From the NCBI RefSeq assembly GCF_041734735.1, contig NC_134878.1:16861401-16925400 (forward strand): DNA of 64,000 nt. The letters are read 5' to 3'. Below, one piece after another: positions 35,857-48,287 of this stretch. Source of the DNA: Babylonia areolata (Eukaryota > Mollusca > Gastropoda > Neogastropoda > Buccinidae). The position numbers and the translations under genes are program-made. Numbering within the stretch: position 1 is the first letter of the stretch; every line of letters starts with the position of its first letter. Below the pieces are notes generated by a model, which was not told the origin of the DNA, ran no database searches, and saw only the letters and a program-made list of their open reading frames with translations.

Positions 35857-38800
35857 GTGAGAACTGATTTTGATTGACTTTCCACCCGCTTTTCCTTGTC
35901 TGTCACTGCTCATTCAGAATTAGTTCTTTTTCTTTTCAGTAGATAGGATTAAAATAGTGGTTTCATCATTGTGGGTTTATTTTTAGACTAGTGCCTTAGT
36001 ACACAATAGCAGTGTCTCAATAATGAAATTGGAATTTCAAAAGAAACAGTTTAAAGAATAGTTGCTCTTTCTTCATTCCTCCACTCCATTCCTCGTTTTA
36101 CTTCCTCCATTCTCTCCTTCCTTCCTTGTGCCTAAAGACAGTAAAGTGCACAGGCCTCAATATGTGAAAACTGGTGTGTGACAAGACTGCATCAAGTTGA
36201 TATTTTGATTGCTCGTTTCAGCAACAAGGGTGGAGGAAACAGAAGGGCTTGAATCGCAGGAATTTTATTCGCAAAGTCTGTCACTTTTTGCCCAGCTTCA
36301 AGGCCCAGAGAATCCACCTTCAGGTGAGTTGTTTTTCTCTGCAGTTTGTGGCTGGTTGCGGGAGACAGAGGAAAGGGTGCAGGAAGCACAGAACTAAAGT
36401 CTTCTGGGGGTTATAGATTTTTTATTTTGCTGCTAGAGTATGGAACTAAATTAATGCAAAACACATAAAAACAGGATGGACAGGATTATATTTATTTGAT
36501 TTAATCACAATGGTGACAACGAAAGGAACAGTAACATTGCAGTTCAAAGGTATTCTTGTGCATAAAGACCTGTATATAATTCCTGAGATTGACATTTTTG
36601 ATTATTGAACTATGAAGTTAATTTCAAGATTCTTTTACAGACCGGTTTAGCTATTTCTGATGAGTGTGTTGAATGCAAAATGTAATAATAGCTATGACCT
36701 TTCCAGCAGCATGAAAATGATACCACTGTGTACCACCTACTGAGCTTGTGATTACAAATAAAAAGAAAATGTTAGAAACATGATAAAAGCAGAGTAACAC
36801 ACAGAAAAATGGATTACCATCTAGTGTCTATAGTAAATTTACATTTCCAGATATTCACATTATTTCAGGCTTTGCAATGAGTGCACAGTCACTGAAGAGC
36901 TGAAGTGTTTAGGAAGGGGAATAATTAAACTGTAGTTGTGTATCCTCCAAGAGTTTTAGGCTGAAGTTCACTGGATGGAAAAAAAGGAACTGCATCCTCT
37001 ACAACAACAAAAAAAAGAGGAAAGAAATAGAAAAACAGCTGTTGCTTGTTGTCATGTAGCAGTATACCGACTTTATAAATGACCCTGGGAAAGTGAAAAA
37101 CACATTTTATTTGCCCAATTGTCTGCATTCAGTCTGTAGAAACCATTGTGTGACACATTGTAGTGTTGGCTTCTTGTGTTTGGCCTGTTGAAGGAATTCC
37201 ACCTGTAAGGTCTTCAGGTCAGTCACACAGAAGCCAGTGTGATATAAATTATAGGTAGCGATTTTATAGCTGTGTTTGGCTTTTTGGTTTTCCCCTCAAA
37301 ATGTCTTTTTTGATCCACTTGTGTAAACAAAGGGAGTCTATGTTTTAACCCGGTGTTCGGTTGTCTGTGTGTGTGTGTGTGTGTCCGTGGTAAACTTTAA
37401 CATTGCCATTTTCTCTGCAAATGCTTTGTCAGTTGACACCAAATTAAGCATAAAAATAGGGAAAAAAACAGTTCTTTCCAGTCATCTTGTTTAAAACAAT
37501 ATTGCACCTCTGGGTTGGGCACAAAAAGAATTAAAAAAAGAAGCCAAATTATATGCAAACTGAATTTACTGTTATATTTATATATTTTTTATTCTCTAAA
37601 CTTGGCACTTTGATCTGATATTCTGACACAACAACAAGAACAGTCATTGTTATAATTTTTTGTTCAAACAGGAACTTCTTTTGCTAAGCATGGAAGTTTT
37701 ATTTATTTTGCAAACGTTTTGGTGCAGATAGTAAAAAAGGGAAATTAATCTGTAATTAATGCTAGGGGACTTAATTTGCTTTAAACTGATCTTTCTCATC
37801 TTAAACGTTACATTTTGAAATTATACTCAATACATAAAAAGCTTGTGTGTTTTACTCTCAGTGTACATGGCTTTCACTATGTTCATTCGCCCAAGTGGTC
37901 TTTTTTGGAAAATACTAAAACCAATATGACGAGTGGATTTTATAGATCTATTGGCTGAGCCCGAAGGTCATGGGCAAAAATCAATTGCGTACACATATTT
38001 ATACACATTCAAAGCGCATGCTCATATTCTTCGCGAACGCGAATGACACCATTTTGTTTCAAGTTGTTGACCTGCCCGTTCAATCCTATATTCAATGGAC
38101 AATACACGATAACATGTGATGGAAAGTTGGAGAAGGAGACCGTTAAATATTTATTCAGAGAAAGATTTGTGAACGCCTCATCACTTACTGGATTATGCCC
38201 AAAATGCCATAAAAATATCCACCGAATCAGTTGGAATTCATAGTTAAAAATTGTAAACCATGTGAGTTAATGCCCTTGAATTGATAAAACGTAAAAATTT
38301 CCTGTCTTGACTTTTCTCATAAGTCCTTTTCACTTCATACGACATTTAGAAGTACATGTATTTGGCTCTACATGTTATTAGTTAACAAAATACTCAATTT
38401 TCATATCAACTTTAATACTATAAAACTAGAACGAACATAAAAGAGAAATTGAATTGAACTGAATCGTTACATTCCCGGTGGGTGTAACTAAACTTGTACA
38501 TCTATCTAGATCTAGAGAAAACAGCTAAATGTTGCAGTGTGATTGCAGCGATAGCCACATCTCCTTTACCGCGGACTTAAAAAGAATTTTTTATTGCCCT
38601 TAAAGATTTTTTGAATGCCCAAGATACACCAGAATAATATGATTTAAACAGCGTTCTCACTGCGAATACCGCAATCGATTTATTGCCCTTTAAAAAAGTA
38701 TGTTCAAATATTAAATTTTAGAACGCCAGTTAAGGAGCCACGACAGTGTAATGGGTAAGACAGTTTCTTCTCACCCGAACACGATTAGGACTTTTCTTCT

Positions 38801-41800
38801 TCTTTTTTTCTTTTTTTTTTTACCCAAAGCTTTATAATAACAAATACATAACACATTTTAATGATTAGATTTTTTATTTATTTTTTTTTTAGTGTATCAC
38901 AAGTGAGTCTTGAAGGCCTTGCCTCTCTTGTTTTTTCTTCTTCTTCTTCTTCTTTCTCAGTTCTCTTTTAAAAAAAAAAAAATATATATATATATAGATA
39001 TATATAGATATAACTTTTACAGTGACAGTTTGACACATAACTAAAATTAACTCTTGTGCTGTGGAAGCTTTATTGACGGACATGACTGATTGTACCCAGA
39101 CGAACCTTCTGGGCAGTGCCCGTCTCACCAGCACCCGGTTTGTCAGCCTGGAGAGCAGTCTGGAGGATGCCTCAGTCAGCTCCTTCTCCATGGATGACGG
39201 CATCTGGGTGGAGGAGGATGAGGACCAACAGGTGGTCAGGTGAGAGGAACAAATGGGTGAGGGGATGTTGGGAGTGGGGAATGTGATGGGGCTGGGCGGG
39301 TTCATGTTGGCTGCAGATGGTATGTGAAAACCATGTCAGGGTTCCTAGGGTTACAGGGACCGGGGTGGTTTTTTTTGTTTTTTGTTGGGTTTTTTTGGGG
39401 TTTTTTTTTTTTTTGCTGCCTCTTCATCTGTACTGTTTCAGTAGCATTACTCCCACGCCGCTCATTCCGAGTTCCCCTTACACAGCCACACCTAGGTTTG
39501 TCTGTTACAGTCCCAGCAATGGTAGTCCACAGGGAGCCACCTATGTGTGGTTGGCAGGATGCCACACACAAGAGGAGACCCTGCACTACTGCTGAGTCAC
39601 CTCATTGGTGTTCAGTAGTACCTGTTCTGATTTAGCATAGTAACTAAAGAAACCACCTATTAAAACCCTTCCTGACAACAATAATGGCTTAATTGCAGAG
39701 CCAGACTGGGTGAGCACCTCCACCCCCCACTCCCCCAAATGAGTGAAGTCCCTCCAGTGACAGCCCCCCATTAATCTGTTTATACTGAAGACTTTGAAAA
39801 GACTCACTCCAAGCACAGAGGAGGAGGGGTATCCAAACTGAGGTCACCATGACTATGAGAGCAAGGCATGAAATCTACATGCGTTCAGTTGGGACGTTTT
39901 GTTATATTTATGATGAAAAAGGATGAGGAGGATGCTCGCCTTCTCTGGGAATCGAACCTGTGTCCTCCCAGGCATAAGTCTGTGACACTATCCACTTCAC
40001 CACAGCAGCTTGTATGGATTACAGGGTGATAATGGGGGGAAGGGGAAGTGGAGAAGGGTGAGATGCGGTTGGGAAGAGGGGTGTGTGTAAACCATGATGA
40101 CATTCGTAGGGTTGTAGAAAATGTCAGCATGGTCATATAATTCTAACTTGACAAAGATAGAATAAGCTTGATAAAGTGAATTGCATTATATATATTTCTT
40201 TTACCTAATTATTGTGTTTGACCTTGACCCTCATTGAAGCTGTGGTTGAGCTGAGTCTGTCCCTTGAATAGATGTTAACTTGCCAACTTGTCTTGCATTA
40301 ATATTATCAGCGTCACTGATATTGTGATAAAAAGAAAAACAAAACCACATGCAAATCTTAGTGATCTGCAAGGGATTTTGGCTGTGGAACGGTACCACTT
40401 TTTGAAATTAATACCTGCCCTTCAAGTTGACAAGGATATTATTGCAAACATAAAGAGCCATGCTTTCTCATTATAATCATCTACAATAGGGTAAGTTTAT
40501 TGGATGAAAATGTGTTGTGTCCAGGATGTATTACAAAGCACTGTTATAAGTTAATTTAACATACATCCATTAACACTCATATCCACTAATGGATAACTTT
40601 TATTGCACAAAAAAATATGGATTTGTATTATTGTATTATGCCATAGGAAAAAGCACTGAGTTTGTGTGAGCATAATCACTGACCTGTACCTGAATGAATT
40701 TGATAGTTATTTGACATCTGTGATTTGCTTGACTGCCTTCTGAATGCCCATCTACTTTTGTCATTGGTGAGATCAGTACAGTGCCTCCCAAGATCGCCAT
40801 CATGCACTGTATACCACAGACTTGAGGTAGATACAAACTTAAAATCCTGAGGTTTAGATCTTTCTCATTCTGAGAATGATAGAAGAGGTTTTGGTGTTCA
40901 AAACCTTGAGTTTCTGGTTTAAGATCAGATTAGTCAGGTCAGTTTAGTCAGGGCATTTTGAGGTGTGTAGATGAAGCTAGTCATTTAGAATCATCTTTGG
41001 GTCAGAAACTAAGATCAATCAATACAGACAGAACTGTGTTTGTTTTGAGGTCTTAAATGCCCCCCTCATAGCTGAATGGGCTATTAGATTAATGAATTTC
41101 ATTTACATGATTTATCATTGGATAAAGTCGTATGTAAGATACATTACCCTCACCCCTCCCACCCCCCATCGCTATTACGCTTTAGGAGTCCTTTGCTTCA
41201 CTTTATTTTATTTTCAATATTTTTTATATTTAGCACACCCTTTCCTTTTCCAGGGCGGGCCGCACCAAGTACACTCACTTCAACCCCACTGGTGAGACCA
41301 ACACCGCACTGTGGGACCATACAGCAGATTTTGCTGACAGCCATACCATGCACCCCAGCGTTGTCAATCCCACACATGCTTTGGAGCGCAGTTCTACGCC
41401 ACTCGATTTTCTGTCCGGGGTTGGGGAAACCTCTCAGCAGGCTGACCCAGCCACGATGTTGAAAATTTCCATGATGGAAGACGAGCTGGCAACACTGAGA
41501 AAACAGATCGCAGATCTGATTTTGTTGCAGGAGACAAAGGCATCTGGTGAGTGGGACGTAGTGGTAGGTTGCGTTGAATGAAACATGCATGCAGTTAATT
41601 GGAAGTATTTTTATTGTTATACAGATTTACAGATTGGCATTTCAGTGATTTTCTTTTAAAGGGTTTTTTCCCCATTATTTTACTTTGTGATATGTACTTA
41701 GGTTATGACACCGTTGGATCTTGGCTGCAAACTTCTCAGTATTTCTGTCACTCCCTCCTAAGCAGTCATAATCTTTCCTCAGTCTTTGAATTGTTTCCTG

Positions 41801-43053
41801 CCAGACATAACAGGAACTGTTCAGTGGTGGTAATTTTGATGCTTCCATTTTTTGTCTGTTGCAACTTTCAGGGCCTTTTTTTTTAAGTTAAGTTTTCTTT
41901 TCCACCAAAGTATTCATTGAATCAAGTAAATATAAATTACACCTGATGAAGACAAGTTCATGTTAGGCTTGCTGGTGTGTATATATGTTTTCATCTCTCA
42001 CATGCAGCATGATGCTCATCCATTACTGTCAGCTCACCGGTCTCCCTCCTTTGAGCAACCTTTTGAACAGCATGGGTAGGACTTAATTTGCAATTTGCCC
42101 CTCCCCCTCACCCAACCCTCCAAGTGTTTTTGTAATTTGCTTGAGACAGAATCACCTGAAGGTTGATGTGGCATGACTGCTGAATGAACCAGGAAAGCAT
42201 GGGAGTTAAGTACTTCCGGTTCATTACCATAGTGTTTTCTTTGCTAAGACTGTCTAAAACAGAGATGACATGCAAATATGAAAGTTATCAAGAGCAGCAT
42301 GAAGAAGAAGCGGATGTGGAGAATGAGGAAGATGATCTGCAACGAAAGGCTTCATTCTGGGCTTACAACGTTGATGCACCTGGTGCTGCTTTAGGAGAAC
42401 AAGTGGATGTAGGGAATGAGGAGGCTGGTCTTTAATAAAACTTTTCATCATGGGCTGACAATGTTGATGTACCTGGTACTGATTTGTGCATTGATGGCAG
42501 TCCCACTTAGTGGAACAACAGAGAAGATGGTACTGTCTCGGCGGACATGCGTTATGAAAGATATGTTATTGAAAATAAGATTACATGTTTCGATTTTTAT
42601 TCATTTGAAATTTGCTTTCCTTTTTGTTTCAGAAGCCCCTGCTACAAGTGTTCCAGCTGCCTGCCCTCCTCCCCCTCCTTCCTGCCCTCCACCACCACCA
42701 CCACCCCCTCCACCTCCCCCACCACCTCCACCCCCACCTCCACCATCAGCACCATTGTTTGGCAGGACAATGACTGGCTCACACGGCACAGGTTCACTGT
42801 GTGACATGTTAAAACAGGTGATTTGTGTGTGTGTTTGCAATATGTATTTGTTTCCACTTCCCACTATTCCATGGATGGGAGTATTTCTGGGTTTTTTGTC
42901 TGTTGTTGTTTTTTTCATTAAAAGAAAAATCTAAAGAAAAAAACTCATTTATTTTACTTTTTTTATATATTGAAATGCACACTTTAGCTAGGAGGTCCCT
43001 AGACCCTAGCAGCAGATGTTCCAGAATTACAAAAATCAGTCACTCCCACCCAG

Positions 43054-43126
<73 letters not shown>

Positions 43127-46100
43127 CATATATACATACATGTGTGCCTCTTTGCACACTAAAAACGAACACCCTCATTCTTTTTCTTTCTTTCTCTTAC
43201 TTTGTCTCTTTCTCACCCCTCTCCTTTGTGATTTGCAAACAATAACATTTCACAGAAACAAACCTAGATACTCTCAGCTTACTCTTTCAGGGAAATATGT
43301 TCAGTTTCAGGGGATTTTATGTTGGTAACTTTACAAAGTATGCAGATTTTGGAGTTTTATTCAGGAAGCTGATTTTTTTTTTTCCTAACATGGTTAAAAT
43401 GCTTCTTTTTTCTATTTCATTGAATTTCTTCAACATGGTAAACATTTGTTGCTCTTTTGTTTGTTTTTGTTTTTTAATTTGCTTTCTTACTTAATTTCTT
43501 ACTGATAATTTGAATCATAATAACCAGTATACTTCCCTGCAAAATGCCAGTTCTCTTTTTGTATGCTGTATGAATATTGATGTATAATTCATCCAGATTA
43601 ATTTGAAAGAGGGGAAGGGTTATTCACCCTTGGTTTCATCCCTGACATCTGTCAGATTCTGAGCGTTGCATTGTAACTCAAAGGTGGCGTTTAGAGCGCT
43701 ATTCCTTTCAGCATCACTTGACTGTGCCCGACTGGTGTTGCCAGGAAAGGAAGGGAAACAGGCCTTCTTGCTGCCTGCTTTCTGTTCATCTCAATTTTGG
43801 CTTCTTGTCCATGAGGTGACACATTTGATTCTCAGTTCCTGTTCATACCAGAGTACAGCCCATTTTTATGTCTTTATTCTTGGAGAAGAAACATTCTATG
43901 TGCATTGTATATGTTTTAGCCAAATAAAAAAAAAATTCTGTCTTACCCATTTTTGCCCACATTGTCCATCAGGTATCACTGTCATCAGTGTCTGAGGGAG
44001 ACAAGGAGGGGGCCAAAGAAGGCAAATCAGGAGTCGTGGACATGGCTGCCGTCCTCAAAGACTTGGGCAAGGTGAAACTGAAGCCCGTGAAGAGGTTAGT
44101 TGGGACAGGAAGGTTCCCTCTGCCCCACTCCCCTCATCCCTTTTTTCTTTCTTTTTCAACAACAATTTACTTTTATTATAAATCAGAAGAATATGAAGAA
44201 TGAATAATAAATTTTTAAAAAAGTTTAATTCTGCTGTCAAATGTACATGCAATTGTTTTATGTTTATTTATCAATTTTGATTAATGTTTCTGATAGAAAT
44301 CATTTCGGTGGAATGGGATTGTGATGATGCCCATCATATTGAATGGATAGTTTGCAACAAGTTAGCACAATTAGCTGGCTTAACCCATAAGCTTTCAGAC
44401 TACGGATAGTTGGCACCAAGTTAGCACAATTCGCTGAATTAACCCATAAGCCCTGGAGTGCTAGATCACATAAAGGCTTTGCTGTGTGCTTGGACACGAG
44501 TGATAAGAATTAGCATGATTTAGATTATAACTCTATTATTTTGGATCATGAAACTGTGATCATTGTTGATATTCTTAAACATTGTCAAACAGAAGAGTAT
44601 TATTTCATCATGGAAATACTGCTAATAATTGATATGCCGCATACTAAATCAAAATATAATGAATTACAGTGGAAACAGTCAACATCCAAAGACGATACAC
44701 AGAGGGAGGGATGGGAAAGAGCACGGACATGTAATGAATACCAGTCTACTCAGAATTCGACCTAATTACATAAATATTAGAATGATTCACCACTAAACAT
44801 TCTTTGATGGTAGCTGAGATCAGTGGGGGGGGTAACACAGATAGTCATTCAGTGATACATTACCATGCATTTGTTATGAGTTAAAGCTCATTAGGCCATA
44901 GCAGTCCCTCATACTGCACAGTGAAATTGAAGTCAAATTAGATTGAGCCCCATGTGAGACAAGGTGTTGGTCTCAGGTTGTTCCCCTTAGACTGTAAAGT
45001 TTGAGAGATTGACAAACATATATCACAATCATAACATATGTAACAGGCATACAACAAGGGCTGTGTAATGCTGATTGTCATAATGCCATGGTGATTGAAC
45101 TTTCTTGAACAGTAATATAATGTGGGCATTCCGACATGTTTGTTTTGTACATCTGGCTACAACTCCTAGTAAGGCATGGTAGAAGCCAGGCTTTCTGCAG
45201 TGCCTCTGTAAACATTACAGATCCGGATTACACCTTAACTCACTTTTAAAAGTTGATTTATGTACTTCAGGAATATATCATGATTTGTAATTTGTTTAGT
45301 TCTGAAATACACTTTATTTGTACAAGCCTGGAATACATGTTAATTGTGTGGGTCTGAAATACATCTTAGTTATACATTTGTGCAGGTCTGGAGTGCGCTT
45401 TGATTTATGCAGATCCACAATACACCTTAATGTGTGCAGATAAGGAATACACCTTAATTTGTTCACATACAGGACATACCTTGATTTCTGTTTTTTTCTT
45501 TCTTTTATTTGATTTATCCAAATTCTTTTTCTTTTTTTTTTTTTCTTATTCCATTTTAATGTCGTTCCCCAAGATTTACTTGAATGTTTGTTTGTTATGT
45601 TGATCAAACATAATGCCGATGCATCAGTACCCACACCCTGAACAACATGACTTTCAGGACATAAGGCAAACATAAGTTAAACTGAACTCCAATCGATGCC
45701 TTAACAGGTCACCAGGTGGAACGCCCCTACAGTCGCGCCCCAAGGTAGCTGGCACTGACCCAGCCTCCATCATTGCAGAGGCGCTGAGGAAGAAGTTCCG
45801 CAACAGAGTGCCGCATAGTCCTGACCCAGACGAAAAGGAGAACGAGAATCCTGACTTTGATTCTCCCGAGCACAGTCCTCAGATGAAGGTATGTGTGGTC
45901 TGTTGTACATACCATGATTTATATGTGTTTGTTGTGTCTGTGCGTGTGTGAGAGAAAGAGAGAGAAGTGGGTTTTGGGGGGAGGGCAGGGAGGGGGGTGT
46001 GGGGGGGGGTGAGGCAGTAACAATGTACCTTTTAAGTATTTAGTGTTTAAGAGTGAGAGAATTAATCAATTAGGATTTTGTTGTTTTTCTGTGTGATCCA

Positions 46101-46573
46101 ATCTACGTAATGTTGATATTCTGTGTAGTATTATAGGTATGCAAAAACAGGGTAAAATTCTCCCATTCTCATATAAACAGGTGTTTTCTTTCAAAATGTG
46201 AGGAAGTGTCCATTAAGAAGTTGTGGGCGAGCCTTATTGACCTGACCAAGGAACACATATATAATTTTTTTTCTTTTTTTCTTTTTGTTTGTATGCACGT
46301 GTCACTTAAAAAGCTATTCGTCAAATGGAGAACTACAAGAGGAGTGATGAAAAATACTGTTAACTTGATAATCATGTGCTGGTCACCGAGTCTAGCTGTG
46401 CGCAGCTCATACCTGTGCCTACCATTCAGCTAAGCAGACAGTGAATCACAACCACCTGGGTTTCTTTTCAGTTTGGTCAGCACATGCTACGACGCACACG
46501 GAAACGGCTGTCACTCATCGAAGAAGGGAATTCTCCGACCTCCTCATCTCCATTGAAAGACAGCAACAAATGA
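35731..46573 (+). CDS. MTFR1: Mitochondrial fission regulator (MTFR1/MTFR2 family), whole gene
   Basis: Eight coding exons join in consistent phase to 416 residues (human MTFR1 is about 333). Family landmarks in order: N-terminal RRNFIRKVCHFLPSFKAQRI (human RSIVRKIGTNLSLIQCPRV); DASVSSFSMDDGIWV (human EDAVASFADVGWV); coiled coil MLKISMMEDELATLRKQIAD (about 192-216); poly-proline tract (about 232-255); LGKVKLKPVKRSPGGTP; DPASIIAEALRKKF; and terminal FGQHML (human FGPHML). Known of the family: MTFR1 and MTFR2 are mitochondrial proteins that promote mitochondrial fragmentation. Function here is inferred. The single gene may be ancestral to MTFR1, MTFR2 and MTFR1L. The longer length comes mainly from exon 5 and the poly-Pro exon. 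Confidence 0.94.
36222..36323 (+). CDS. MTFR1: MTFR1 coding exon 3
   Basis: Acceptor GTTTCAG|CAA, donor CAG|GTGAGT, exactly 34 codons. Reads QQGWRKQKGLNRRNFIRKVC and then HFLPSFKAQRIHLQ, matching the basic N-terminal block of MTFR1. A longer open frame covers the same bases in another register, but it neither joins exon 2 nor resembles the family. Confidence 0.92.
36324..37311. other. MTFR1 intron 3, first part
   Basis: AT-rich, no exon needed for phase and none recognised. Confidence 0.55.
37312..38930. mobile_element. 1.6-kb uncharacterised repeat, copy 2
   Basis: Second long copy of the element at 11,250. The small ORF is intact here (38,043-38,243). The right end CACAAGTGAGTC plus the extension to GCCTCTCTTG is identical. 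The tRNA-like segment has lost its B box. It lies in MTFR1 intron 3. Confidence 0.78.
38043..38243 (+). CDS. Small ORF inside the 1.6-kb repeat, 66 codons
   Basis: Reads MTPFCFKLLTCPFNPIFNGQ then TCDGKLEKETVKYLFRERF and ends LCPKCHKNIHRISWNS. Copy 1 has nearly the same codons but a stop in place of the Glu after LFR and a shift later. The CPKCH motif and earlier cysteines could bind zinc. No family recognised. It may be only a remnant of a longer element protein. Confidence 0.3.
   Translation: MTPFCFKLLTCPFNPIFNGQYTITCDGKLEKETVKYLFRERFVNASSLTGLCPKCHKNIHRISWNS
39100..39239 (+). CDS. MTFR1: MTFR1 coding exon 4
   Basis: Acceptor TACCCAG|ACG (phase 0), donor CAG|GTGAGA (phase 2). Reads TNLLGSARLTSTRFVSLESS and then EDASVSSFSMDDGIWVEED. 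The frame is open further upstream, but no AG there fits the phase of exon 3. The exon follows a 1.6-kb repeat by about 170 bp. Confidence 0.9.
39415..39645 (-). repeat. Repeat family C copy (5' part)
   Basis: Reverse of the part at 18,835-19,030; contains ATTACTCCCACGCCGCTCAT and GGAGACCCTGCACTACTGC. It follows a GT-rich and T-rich run in MTFR1 intron 4. Confidence 0.8.
39646..41253. other. MTFR1 intron 4 DNA
   Basis: A GTCTGTGACACTATCCACTT-type tRNA-like phrase (about 39,945-40,005, GAATCGAACC on plus) suggests one more degraded tRNA-derived SINE. Otherwise nothing recognised. Confidence 0.4.
41254..41546 (+). CDS. MTFR1: MTFR1 coding exon 5 (coiled coil)
   Basis: Acceptor TTTTCCAG|G, donor TCTG|GTGAGT (phase 1). 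Reads AGRTKYTHFNPTGETNTALW near its start and ends with the family coiled coil EDELATLRKQIADLILLQE. A GGTGAGA inside the exon (near 41,291) could act as a cryptic donor. Confidence 0.92.
42184..42435 (+). other. Unassigned acidic open frame in MTFR1 intron 5
   Basis: 83 codons with EQHEEEADVENEEDDLQRK. The 3' part (TTCATTCTGGGCTTACAACG) is loosely repeated 100 bp later. It does not resemble MTFR proteins, and joining it to exon 5 or exon 6 has no clear splice sites in phase. An alternative exon cannot be excluded, but it is more likely an old repeat. Confidence 0.2.
42633..42817 (+). CDS. MTFR1: MTFR1 coding exon 6 (poly-proline)
   Basis: Acceptor TTGTTTCAG|AA, donor CAG|GTGATT (phase 0). 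A CCA/CCT/CCC-rich stretch encodes more than 20 nearly consecutive prolines, followed by SAPLFGRTMTG and DMLKQ. Proline-rich tracts at this point are a family feature. The repeat-like bases make length variation likely. Confidence 0.9.
43048..43125. repeat. TA and CA microsatellite
   Basis: Compound (TA)n(CA)n, MTFR1 intron 6. Confidence 0.95.
43973..44094 (+). CDS. MTFR1: MTFR1 coding exon 7
   Basis: Acceptor CCATCAG|GTA, donor AG|GTTAGT (phase 2). Acidic and lysine-rich start, then MAAVLKDLGKVKLKPVKR, equivalent to human MLEILKEMNSVKLRSVKR. The donor is weaker than the others. Confidence 0.92.
44340..44460. repeat. Two-copy 60-bp repeat
   Basis: Shared phrases AAGTTAGCACAATT and TTAACCCATAAGC. 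MTFR1 intron 7. Confidence 0.85.
45215..45495. repeat. Degenerate ~33-bp tandem repeat
   Basis: Recurring 'GGAATACACCTTAATTTGT' and variants, about seven units. MTFR1 intron 7. Confidence 0.75.
45708..45888 (+). CDS. MTFR1: MTFR1 coding exon 8
   Basis: Acceptor TTAACAG|G, donor AAG|GTATGT (phase 0). Reads SPGGTPLQSRPKVAGTDPAS then IIAEALRKKFRNRVPHS, matching the conserved DPAALIAEALKKKF block, and an acidic linker DEKENENPDFDSPEHSP. Confidence 0.94.
46472..46573 (+). CDS. MTFR1: MTFR1 coding exon 9 (C-terminus)
   Basis: Acceptor CTTTTCAG|TTT, 33 residues and TGA. Begins FGQHMLRRTRKRLSLIEEG, equivalent to the human ending FGPHMLKPTGKMKALIENV. Confidence 0.93.
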   Translation, partial: FGQHMLRRTRKRLSLIEEGNSPTSSSPLKDSNK

Positions 46574-47225
46574 GCAGTCACCAGATACATTACACAAACA
46601 GCTTTCCTTTTGCTCTCTGCCTTGGCATGCTTACAGCTTTATGAGCTGCTCAGGTGGCAGGGGAAAAAAGGAAGAGCACTCTGTGGATTGTTTTTCTTTG
46701 TGTTGAAAACGAGGATTTGGGAGCTCCAGAAGTGTTGGTCATTCAGAAACTCTGCTTGAATTGTATCCACTCTGTTTTGTTGGGGCTAAGTTAATGCTGC
46801 CTTGCTGTGTAAAGGTTGCTTAAATTATATCCTGTGTGTGTGTGTGTGCACAAATGACTATGCATATGTGAATGTGCAAGTGTGTACTTGCATGCTTTGC
46901 GCATTGTGCAGATCGAAGAGTGTGTATTGGTTGGTGAATGCAGATAACATGGGCTGTGCGTATATGATGATCTGACGATGAGTGTGTGGACTCTGAGGCA
47001 GGGGGATGTTTTGTGTTGGCTCCAGACTTCATGTGAGTCTGTAAGCAAGAGATGAATATACTGGACCTCTGGTTAGACTTGCATGTGTCTGTGCCAATCT
47101 GCTTTTATCACATATGATTATAAGTAAGTGAGATTTTGTTTTCTGTTGGTGTTTTTTCATATCTGTTTTCCTTATGTTGATTTGTTTGGATATTTGACCT
47201 TTTGTATTTGCCATTAAAAAAAAAA
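46574..47225 (+). promoter_or_regulatory. Probable MTFR1 3' UTR with candidate poly(A) signal
   Basis: No coding match. ATTAAA at 47,213-47,218 sits at an A run and is the first reasonable signal. AATAAA also occurs much later (near 55,477 and 55,714), so a longer UTR cannot be excluded. Confidence 0.35.
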
Positions 47226-48287
47226 CCCATGTTTGATGCTGTTATGGACATAAGAGATTTGTGCTGGGTGATCCCTCATTTGTGTGCCCCTCTTCAGCTG
47301 CTGTTCACTGACAGACAAAACTGTGTGTTGAACAGAGGGTCAGACTGAATGCATGTGACACCTCATTTCCTTCTGACACCCTTCTGCTCTTCACTCCTCT
47401 TTCCTGTCCCTGTCCCAACCAACATGTTGTGGTGGTGTTTTTCTGCAATACAATACAGCACAACACAACACAATTCAGTTTTGTTGCTTAGGTTTTCAGT
47501 TTGGTTCTGTTGTTTTTTGTGTTTTTACAAGGTGAGTGTTTGAAACTGATTGCTGTATGATCCTACTGTTGTCATTGGTCTTCTGGTAGTGACTGGTGTT
47601 TCTCACTGCAGCCTTTTGTGTTTTATGACTTGTACTTCAACTCTTGTCTGCCAGCGTCACCTGTGTATCCACAGCACAGTATTTGACGCTGCAGTTGGCG
47701 TGTCTTTACTGTGGCCACCAGTCAAGTGAACTTTTTTATGCTGTAAACTTTTGAGTTTGGTGACATTTTGCTTTAATGTGTGCAATTAGACTTCTCATTC
47801 ACAGCTGTGAATGTTGTAAGGACATTTTTCAAAGGAAGATAATGAGAAGGCATGCTCACTCCAATACTTCCTTGTACTTAATTACATGACACTACCATTC
47901 TGAATGTTCTGACAGGTTGATCTGATAAAAGCCTTGAATGGTTGATTTGTGAGTTCTGATAGGAACTGGCATTTGGAACCATGTTCACTTGTACATATGA
48001 CCACAGCAAACATGAAAATAAGAAAGAAATCCATGGCACTGTAAATGTGACAATTTATAACTTTAAATCCATGGTACTGTAAATGTGACAATTTATAACT
48101 TTATTTCCCTCTTTGAAATGTAATTTCAGAGATATGAATGTGTATGAATTATCATATATACCTCTGTGAAGGTGTGTTGGTGTGCTGTCTCCACAAATGG
48201 AAATGCCATTTGATCACTTCAGGGAGTCATGTTAGTCATGTAACCATTCACTGGGAATAGATCAGTAAACTTCTTTGTGTGTGCTGG
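47226..48287. other. DNA downstream of MTFR1, nothing recognised
   Basis: Contains a two-copy 37-bp repeat (ATGTGACAATTTATAACTTT, 48,028-48,102). No exon seen. May be 3' UTR of a longer MTFR1 transcript. Confidence 0.5.

Noticed and set aside
36209-36397. 62-codon frame at MTFR1 exon 3 reading RVEETEGLESQEFYS
   Set aside because: Wrong register: the phase set by exon 2 gives QQGWRKQKGLNRRNFIRK, which matches the family.
39061-39099. Extension of MTFR1 exon 4 upstream (AVEALLTDMTDC)
   Set aside because: In frame with exon 4 but no upstream AG fits phase 0; the TACCCAG at 39,099 gives the family-like junction.
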